From an uncultured Clostridia bacterium (GTDB lineage: Bacteria; Bacillota; Clostridia; Christensenellales; UBA1242): 28,173 bases of DNA. Below, piece after piece: positions 22,831-28,173 of the stretch. The position numbers were made by a program, and so were the translations under genes. Each line of letters opens with the position of its first letter. The stretch's first letter is position 1. The notes under the pieces were generated by a model. The model had not been told where the DNA came from, did no database searches, and saw only the letters and a list, made by a program, of their open reading frames with translations. Where the stretch lies: NCBI GenBank assembly GCA_944383945.1, contig CALWRL010000002.1, positions 1 to 28,173 of the forward strand, in the 5' to 3' direction.

Positions 22831-24930
22831 TTAATTATCACCAACTGCTATTTGAAACCAACCAACCAAATCATATAATTTTATTAATTGTTTTGAAAAA
22901 AATCTTGCTCTTCCTGAGCTTATGTTTCCTTCAGCATAATAATTACTTCCTTTAATATGTATTGGTTGGTTTAATAAATCAGGATTTTTAGAGATTATTG
23001 GATCTTTCTTGTTATTTATTTTTGATGAAGTGGATTTATGTATAACATTTTCATTTACTATTTTGTCAAATTTTTCTTTATCAAAACTGTATAATATTTG
23101 ACAAACGGTTGGAATAACATCTTTCCATCGTGTAACAACAAATTCTTTATCATCAAATTTTATTAGAGATGGTTTTTCTCCTTCCATTGGAGTGGTATCA
23201 TCAGACATATCATAAATTCCAGGTTCAAATTCAAAAGCAGGAGCTTTTGTTTCATAATCTCTAGTTCTTTTTAAAGGCGAAATTATTGCTTTACATACTC
23301 TATTAGCTATTTCATCGTTTCTTAATTTTATATTTTCTTCTTTCCATTCACGATATCTAATATCTTTCGCAATCTCATTTGTAATTACGAATTGAACTTC
23401 TGATATATATTTTAATTTAACATTCCATGGTTTGTTCGAATTTTTTGAATTGTAACCTTGTGACATTGGCGTCAAATTTCCTATGCAATTTAAATACTTA
23501 TTTCGCATATCTTTTGCTTGTTCTTCACCGCCATAATATTGAGTCCACCAATTAGAAAATGTTTGAGGCATAAGATGTTCCATAGTTACTTTAGAAATAT
23601 CGACAGGTATATTGCAATGTTCAAATTCTTCTGTTTTTATTAATATAGCTCTTGCATAATTAACATTTATACCTTCTTTCAAACTTTTCTTGAATTCTTC
23701 ATCATCAGGGAATCTGCCTGCAGGAGAACTACTGTTTGATAGTTCAAAATAGATATTATTATAATTACATGATAAACCGTCATCAAATTTTCTTAACAAT
23801 TGATTTACAACGGTTCTTAGAGCTCCTCCACCACCAGAAATAGCACAAACTCTATATCTTGCCATAAAATCAAAAAGTAATCCTAATATATTTTCTAATT
23901 CTTTTGTTTGATTTATATATAATTTATCAAAAATATATAAATATAAAGGCATTAAATCATCTGTTTTTAACAAATTCAACATAGTTATCAATTTATTAAT
24001 TTTATTATTTTCACAATTTTCAAATTTAAAATAAGCAAAATATTTTGCATATCTATTCATCTCATCTAGTATTTCAAGATTTGTCATATTGGGTTGATTA
24101 ATGTAATCATTTTTAAATTTTTTATATATTTTATCCTGTTCAACATCTTCAAAAATTTTCATAACTAAAAAATCACGTGCAAATCTTGAAATATTGTCAT
24201 TTGATACAGTTCTTTCGATTTTTATCCAATAGTTTTTATATAATAATTCTTGTTCTTCTATAGAATTAGAAAGTAATAGGCAATTTCTAATTAAATCAGC
24301 TGGCGTTAATCGTTTTCCTGTAGAATTAATCTTTTCAAATACAGTTTGAACTGCTTCTAAATTGTCTTCAATTTGTAAATTTACATCAACAACTTCTAAT
24401 TTTGTTATTGTGTTATAAATATCTTTAAGAGGTAAGTTGGCATTTCTTAACAATTCGATAAAATGAAAATAATTTTTTACAATATTATTTTTTTTATCAT
24501 TTTCAGTAACTAAACCTTTTACAACCATATTAAAACTATCAGCATCATAAGATGTTTGTTTTAATCTTATTCTAAAGGCATCACTTGCATTATCATTTTC
24601 TAAATATCTAATAGTAATATTCTCATCGGGAAGATTTTGTCTTTTCATTTCATCACGAATTGCGCATAGTAAAAGCAATATTGTTGTTATTCTTTGTTGC
24701 CCATCTACTAGAATAAATTCACTAAAAGAAGCACCGTTATTTTTACCTTCATAATATACGATATTGCCTAAATAATGAGTTTTCTTTGTTTTATATGAAT
24801 TTATAATATCTTCAAATAATTCATCACATTGTTCAAAAGTCCACTCATAATTTCTTTGAAAAGGCGGAATTATAAAAACCTTGTCTAACCCACCTATAAA
24901 TTTTAAAATATTAGTTTCACTTGCTTTCAT
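22831..24930 (-). CDS. Single-chain GmrSD-type restriction nuclease (DUF262-DUF1524)
   Basis: 699 residues. The N-terminal DUF262 NTPase/ParB-like domain shows PPFQRNYEWTFEQCDELFEDI from 22, the DGQQRIT motif at 76-82 and FEKINSTGKRLTPADLIRN at 198-216. The DUF1524 HNH nuclease shows MEHLMPQTF at 450-458 and CIGNLTPMSQGYNSKNS at 482-498. GmrSD proteins are type IV enzymes that cut DNA with modified cytosines. Residues ~580-699 form an extra C-terminal domain I cannot name (FVVTRWKDVIPTVCQIL, then GSNYYAEGNISSGRA). Last gene of the XRE-nuclease-GmrSD operon; AAAGGAA precedes its ATG, 13 bases after the previous stop. No phosphorothioation genes are seen, so it is unlikely to be SspE. Confidence 0.88.
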   Translation of the reverse strand: MKASETNILKFIGGLDKVFIIPPFQRNYEWTFEQCDELFEDIINSYKTKKTHYLGNIVYYEGKNNGASFSEFILVDGQQRITTILLLLCAIRDEMKRQNLPDENITIRYLENDNASDAFRIRLKQTSYDADSFNMVVKGLVTENDKKNNIVKNYFHFIELLRNANLPLKDIYNTITKLEVVDVNLQIEDNLEAVQTVFEKINSTGKRLTPADLIRNCLLLSNSIEEQELLYKNYWIKIERTVSNDNISRFARDFLVMKIFEDVEQDKIYKKFKNDYINQPNMTNLEILDEMNRYAKYFAYFKFENCENNKINKLITMLNLLKTDDLMPLYLYIFDKLYINQTKELENILGLLFDFMARYRVCAISGGGGALRTVVNQLLRKFDDGLSCNYNNIYFELSNSSSPAGRFPDDEEFKKSLKEGINVNYARAILIKTEEFEHCNIPVDISKVTMEHLMPQTFSNWWTQYYGGEEQAKDMRNKYLNCIGNLTPMSQGYNSKNSNKPWNVKLKYISEVQFVITNEIAKDIRYREWKEENIKLRNDEIANRVCKAIISPLKRTRDYETKAPAFEFEPGIYDMSDDTTPMEGEKPSLIKFDDKEFVVTRWKDVIPTVCQILYSFDKEKFDKIVNENVIHKSTSSKINNKKDPIISKNPDLLNQPIHIKGSNYYAEGNISSGRARFFSKQLIKLYDLVGWFQIAVGDN

Positions 24931-24943
24931 AATTATATTCCTT

Positions 24944-26323
24944 TTAACCTTTTTTTATATTTTTAAAATAACTTAAAAATGATTGTGGTAAATCTTTATT
25001 TAAAACAATCAATCCATCGTTATTTAGATATAACATAACTTTTCTATCTGGGAAATAAGAACAATATCCTCCAAATATTGAAAGATATCTATAATAATTA
25101 AAGTTTGGATATTCAATTTTTATATATTCATCTTCAATGCTGTCATAATCCTCAATTTCTTTCAGTCCTACTTGTAAGGTTGTTAATTTTTTGCCTTCAA
25201 TTAAATAAATAGATCTATTAAGAGTATCTGATAAAATTACATCAGGAATAAGTAAGTTCTCACCATTAATTGCTTTTTTAGGTAAAACAATTAAATCACC
25301 ATTTGAGTTTTTAAAATATCCTCTTTCACACCCAGCATGGTTCTCATAAATATATCTTATCCCGACATTGGAACACATGATATGAAGTAAGATAGAAGCA
25401 ACCTTTTCTGAAGATTTTTCATAATGCCAATACTTTTCTCTATATGTGTCTGGATAGGTAATTGTCAATTCTTCCATTTCTAAATTTAGTAATTTACAAA
25501 TATATAAAAATTTATTGGTTTTATTTCTTGATATATATTGTTGCGTGGTTCCATGTCTTGTGATTATTATTTTTTTAGTCCAGCCCAATGCTCTTAAAAC
25601 GCCGCTAATCATTGATAAAGTGCCGATGTTTGGGTCATGACCGATGTTGCCAGCAGTTTTTGGTTTCGAAAGTCTTCCGGAAATGTAAATAACATTATTT
25701 GTTTTTGTGATTTTTACAGGTACGTTTCCATTTGGTGGATTTCTCATTTTATTTTTAAAAGCAATTACTTCGTCAATAGTTTTAAATGACTTAAACCAAG
25801 ACAAATTACTTTTACCAACAATTTTAACTCCAAGTGTTAACAATATATTTGTTCCAAAAATATTCGTGTCGCTTGGTTTTTTATTTTCATCATTTTCAAG
25901 CTCCTCATTATATAACATATAAAGTTTAGCATTTGGACAGTATTGTTTTGCATATATAAATTTTGTAGTTCTTTGAGAAACACCAGTATTTCTAGATTCT
26001 TTATCGCTAGTTTTTGTTTCTTCAATAGCCATTAATATATTGGAACAATCTCCATCTATAGGTTCATTTTCTTGCTTACAAACAAGATAATCTATAAAAC
26101 TAGAGTTTCCACTTACTAATTTTAAATAAACTTTATTAAAGCTTTGAGAAGAAATACCTTCTACAATATAAGTGAATTTAAAAACACTATCTTCAATAAT
26201 AGGCTTTATTTTTACATCAGTAACATTTAATGAAATGTCAAAATCATCTCTCATTAATTCTAAAATTGTTTTTACCACACTTTCTTTTGGCCTTTCTTCT
26301 GTTAAAATCCAAATATTGTCCAT
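24944..26323 (-). CDS. Candidate restriction endonuclease with two PD-(D/E)XK-like sites
   Basis: 459 residues, no membrane segment. Two nuclease-like motifs are visible: FIDYLV (D78) with AIEETKTSDKESRNTG (E102-T-K104), and IPDVILSD (P360-D361) with IYLIEGKKL (E376-G-K378). The EETK...ESRNTG..QR..KF block also resembles what I recall of some type II enzymes. I cannot assign a specificity; pairing with the nearby double methyltransferase is inferred from location and from the controller gene just upstream. AAGGAG sits before the ATG and overlaps the XRE stop. Two active sites in one chain could allow each strand to be cut by its own centre. It does not resemble the FokI nuclease domain. Confidence 0.65.
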   Translation of the reverse strand: MDNIWILTEERPKESVVKTILELMRDDFDISLNVTDVKIKPIIEDSVFKFTYIVEGISSQSFNKVYLKLVSGNSSFIDYLVCKQENEPIDGDCSNILMAIEETKTSDKESRNTGVSQRTTKFIYAKQYCPNAKLYMLYNEELENDENKKPSDTNIFGTNILLTLGVKIVGKSNLSWFKSFKTIDEVIAFKNKMRNPPNGNVPVKITKTNNVIYISGRLSKPKTAGNIGHDPNIGTLSMISGVLRALGWTKKIIITRHGTTQQYISRNKTNKFLYICKLLNLEMEELTITYPDTYREKYWHYEKSSEKVASILLHIMCSNVGIRYIYENHAGCERGYFKNSNGDLIVLPKKAINGENLLIPDVILSDTLNRSIYLIEGKKLTTLQVGLKEIEDYDSIEDEYIKIEYPNFNYYRYLSIFGGYCSYFPDRKVMLYLNNDGLIVLNKDLPQSFLSYFKNIKKG

Positions 26324-26332
26324 TATTTCTCC

Positions 26333-26542
26333 TTAGTTTTCAAAATTAAAGAATTCACTTAAAGTTATATTAAAAGCATTAGCTATTTTTTCTAAATTAG
26401 TTAAAGATATGTTTCTTTTGCCTCTTTCTAAACTAGTTATGTAAGTTCTATCTAATTCACATCTAAAAGCAAATTCCTCTTGACTTAATCCTTGTTTTGT
26501 TCTTAGTTCCTTTATTCTCTGACCAACTTTTTCTTTAATCAT
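26333..26542 (-). CDS. XRE-family regulator, R-M controller (C) protein type
   Basis: 69 residues, essentially one helix-turn-helix domain: RIKELRTKQGLSQEEFAFRC (9-28), recognition region ELDRTYITSLERGKRNISL (29-47), then LEKIANAFNITLSEFF. The DRTYIS/TxxERGxRN wording and the size are those of restriction-modification C proteins, which bind as dimers to GACT-N3-AGTC boxes to delay and then boost the endonuclease. It is first in the operon with the candidate endonuclease and the GmrSD protein, as C genes usually are with R. GGAG lies seven bases before the ATG. C-box-like dyads lie in the divergent gap, close to its own promoter region. Confidence 0.87.
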   Translation of the reverse strand: MIKEKVGQRIKELRTKQGLSQEEFAFRCELDRTYITSLERGKRNISLTNLEKIANAFNITLSEFFNFEN

Positions 26543-26560
26543 TACAAATCTCCATATTTA

Positions 26561-26589
26561 TTGACTTTATAAAAATTTTACATTATAAT
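26561..26589 (+). promoter_or_regulatory. Sigma-A promoter of the HEPN-recombinase operon
   Basis: TTGACT (26561-26566), 17 bases, TATAAT (26584-26589). The start site near 26596 puts the C-box-like dyads at about +6 to +37, where bound protein would block transcription. Confidence 0.7.
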
Positions 26590-26600
26590 AATAACAATTA

Positions 26601-26633
26601 TGTGACTTATATTACAACCGACTTTAAGTCACA
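26601..26633. promoter_or_regulatory. C-box-like operator between controller and HEPN genes
   Basis: Overall dyad TGTGACTT-N17-AAGTCACA. It contains GACTTTAAGTC (26620-26630), an exact GACT-N3-AGTC C-box, and a degenerate second box GACTTATATTAC (26604-26615), 16 bases apart start to start. This tandem layout is what controller proteins such as C.PvuII and C.AhdI bind. It lies upstream of the XRE start (for activation or repression leftward) and downstream of the rightward promoter. Confidence 0.65.
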
Positions 26634-26654
26634 TTGTAAGAATTAGGAGAGTGT

Positions 26655-27698
26655 ATGAGTTTAGAAGATATTATTAAAAATCAAGAAAGAGAAGCTGAAA
26701 TTTTAGAAAAATTTGATGATGAATTATATGAACTAACTAATGAATACAAAAAATGTTGTGAAAAAATACCTTTAGAAGAAATATTAAAAGAACATAACAT
26801 TCAATTATATGATAATAATATTAAAAATTTAGAACAAACTCAAAATCTATATATAACTAATAAAACAAAATTTGATGAAATAATAAACAAATTAAAACAA
26901 TTGCCTGAATATGAAGAGTCCTGTGCAATTTTAAACAAAAGAGAAAAGATTAAATATCTCTATTATGCCCAATTTTATAAATATTGGAAATTGATACATG
27001 ATGATAGAGAAAAATATTTTAGTTCAGATTATAAGAAAACATTAGAATTACTAGCTCAAGATGGGATATTTTTATATTTTATGCAAACACCAGATTTGAA
27101 TTTTGATAACATTAAACAAAATGAGATTAAAGATTATGTATTAAACTCATTTAAAGAATATAATTATTTAAATTTAAAACACTTATTAAGCAATATTTTA
27201 AATCCTATTGCATATTCCAATGAATTGCATAGAAATAAAATATCTGATCTAAAAGAAGCACTTGAATGTCTTCAAAATAAGCACTTTAATTCATGTGCTA
27301 GAACAATGTTTGCTATGCTTGAAAATGAACAAAAAATGGCAAGCGGGTTAATAAAAAAGAGTTCAAATAAAAATCGATTAGAAGAAATTTCAAAATTTGT
27401 TTTAGATATGGGGGTTGAGTATTACATTAAGGTTTGGAACTTAATTAATAATTACTATTCAAATTTATTAAAAAATACAAATGAGCAAAAAGATGAGGAA
27501 GTGAATAGACACGATTTAGCCCATGGAATATATAATAAAACAGCTTCAGAAGAAGATTGTATTAAATTAATTTTGATGTATTTATCATTTAAAGAAATAA
27601 GTTATATACTTCAAAATTTTAAAACATTTAAAGAAGAATTAAATAATGATTTAATGTTATTAAATTTTATGAATAGTATAAAGGGAGAAATAGTATGA
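26655..27698 (+). CDS. Uncharacterised protein with C-terminal HEPN-like motif
   Basis: 347 residues, almost entirely helical and rich in Lys, Glu, Asn and Leu; no membrane segment. Residues 1-~130 look like a coiled-coil/helical region (QEREAEILEKFDDELYELTN). In the C-terminal third, EALECLQNKHFNSCARTMFAMLE (201-223) followed by VNRHDLAHGIYNK (283-295) fits the HEPN fold, whose R-x4-6-H motif (here R285 and H290) is the catalytic pair of HEPN RNases. Many HEPN proteins are toxins or abortive-infection effectors. AGGAG precedes the ATG by five bases. Its stop overlaps the recombinase start (ATGA), an unusual coupling. The controller-type dyads sit in its leader. Family not recognised; HEPN call is inference. 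Confidence 0.6.
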   Translation: MSLEDIIKNQEREAEILEKFDDELYELTNEYKKCCEKIPLEEILKEHNIQLYDNNIKNLEQTQNLYITNKTKFDEIINKLKQLPEYEESCAILNKREKIKYLYYAQFYKYWKLIHDDREKYFSSDYKKTLELLAQDGIFLYFMQTPDLNFDNIKQNEIKDYVLNSFKEYNYLNLKHLLSNILNPIAYSNELHRNKISDLKEALECLQNKHFNSCARTMFAMLENEQKMASGLIKKSSNKNRLEEISKFVLDMGVEYYIKVWNLINNYYSNLLKNTNEQKDEEVNRHDLAHGIYNKTASEEDCIKLILMYLSFKEISYILQNFKTFKEELNNDLMLLNFMNSIKGEIV

Positions 27699-28173
27699 AC
27701 AAAGCTGTTATATATGCAAGATATTCAAGTGATAGCCAGACAGAACAAAGTATTGATGGACAACTTAGAGTTTGTAAGGAATATGCTGAAAGAAATGGTT
27801 TGATTGTTGTTAATGAATATATTGACAGGGCTATGACAGGAACAAATGATAAGCGACCAGCACTTCAACAAATGCTTTATGACAGCAAGAATAAAGGTTT
27901 TGATTTTGTTTTGGTGTATAAGTTAGACAGATTTTCAAGATCAAGATATGATAGCTCTGTTAATCGTGCAATACTGCTTAAGAATGGTGTTAAGTTGATT
28001 TCGGCCACTGAAAATATTTCAGACGCACCAGAAGGAATTTTGCTTGATAGTGTGCTTGTTGGACTTGCAGAGTATTATTCTGTTGAATTATCTCAAAAAG
28101 TTAAGCGTGGACTAAAAGAAAGCAGAATAAAAGGACTCGTTACAGGTGGCAGAACTCCTTATGGATATAATGT
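27695..28173 (+). CDS. Large serine recombinase, N-terminal part (cut by window edge)
   Basis: 159 codons of the resolvase/invertase catalytic domain. Nucleophile Ser11 lies in VIYARYSSDSQTEQS; YIDRAMTGTNDKRPALQQML and VLVYKLDRFSRSRYDS carry the active-site arginines; the Recombinase-domain linker begins with GLVTGGRTPYGYN at the edge. The sequence continues past residue 155 into that linker, so this is the large (TndX/phiC31-type) class used by integrative elements and prophages, not a short resolvase. AAGGGAG precedes the ATG. The remaining ~350 residues and presumably the attachment site lie to the right. Confidence 0.93.
   Translation, partial: MNKAVIYARYSSDSQTEQSIDGQLRVCKEYAERNGLIVVNEYIDRAMTGTNDKRPALQQMLYDSKNKGFDFVLVYKLDRFSRSRYDSSVNRAILLKNGVKLISATENISDAPEGILLDSVLVGLAEYYSVELSQKVKRGLKESRIKGLVTGGRTPYGYN

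Noticed and set aside
1..28173. CRISPR arrays, tRNA, rRNA genes and insertion sequences
   Set aside because: No regularly spaced repeats, no cloverleaf or rRNA-like stretches, and no transposase genes were seen on either strand.

Overview
The window comes from a low-GC, spore-forming member of the Firmicutes, most likely Clostridia. Three things point there: the strongly AT-rich intergenic DNA, the classic GGAGG ribosome binding sites, and a set of genes found only in endospore formers (yabP, yabQ, a SipL-like DUF3794/LysM protein, spo0A). The first ~16.6 kb is core chromosome and the last ~11.5 kb is an accessory, defence-rich island that runs off the right edge inside a large serine recombinase gene.

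Core part. The 5' end of groEL and all of groES (minus strand, 1-536) are followed by a SPOR-domain protein and a 49-residue Ser-rich small ORF with a strong RBS (plus strand, 644-1623). Then comes the minus-strand cluster yabP-yabQ-divIC-tmk (3128 down to 1645), divergent from a SipL-like spore coat morphogenesis gene (3271-4800). Both directions carry a TCATATT element resembling a sigma-E -35. Next is the frr-uppS-cdsA-rseP block (9904 down to 6502), in the Bacillus frr-uppS-cdsA-dxr-rasP-proS-polC order but without dxr and proS. The polC position is held by a 504-residue protein that keeps the PolC N-terminal, OB and exonuclease regions and has lost PHP and polymerase. A secreted 1039-residue Big_2/GLUG-repeat protein with a full-consensus sigma-A promoter follows (10079-13198), then ruvX-DUF1292, spo0A (minus) with an upstream 0A box, and tilS.

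Island. Just after the tilS terminator lie decayed genes: a cysteine-hydrolase pseudogene with one internal stop, and a TIM-barrel isomerase-like gene whose C terminus is the first ~35 residues of an ASCH domain. Then come (i) an AAA ATPase plus DUF4276 pair, whose layout matches ATPase-sensor/TOPRIM-like-effector defence systems; (ii) an orphan 79-residue protein with an operator-like palindrome; (iii) a ~150-nt strongly folded element with a minus-strand terminator, probably a non-coding RNA; (iv) a 651-residue fused double adenine methyltransferase resembling M.FokI; (v) a convergent three-gene operon encoding a controller-type XRE protein, a candidate restriction endonuclease with two PD-(D/E)XK-like sites, and a single-chain GmrSD-type (DUF262-DUF1524) nuclease; and (vi) divergent from the controller, a protein with a C-terminal HEPN-like R-x4-H motif, translationally coupled by ATGA to a large serine recombinase. 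GACT/AGTC C-box-like dyads lie between the controller and the HEPN gene.

Working model (inference): the island is a recombinase-mobilised composite defence element. Self DNA is marked by the double methyltransferase, unmodified DNA is cut by the 459-residue nuclease, modified DNA is cut by the GmrSD protein, and the controller times expression of the restriction operon and of the HEPN/recombinase operon. The AAA/DUF4276 pair and the ncRNA add separate modules. All assignments are from reading the sequence; no database search was run.
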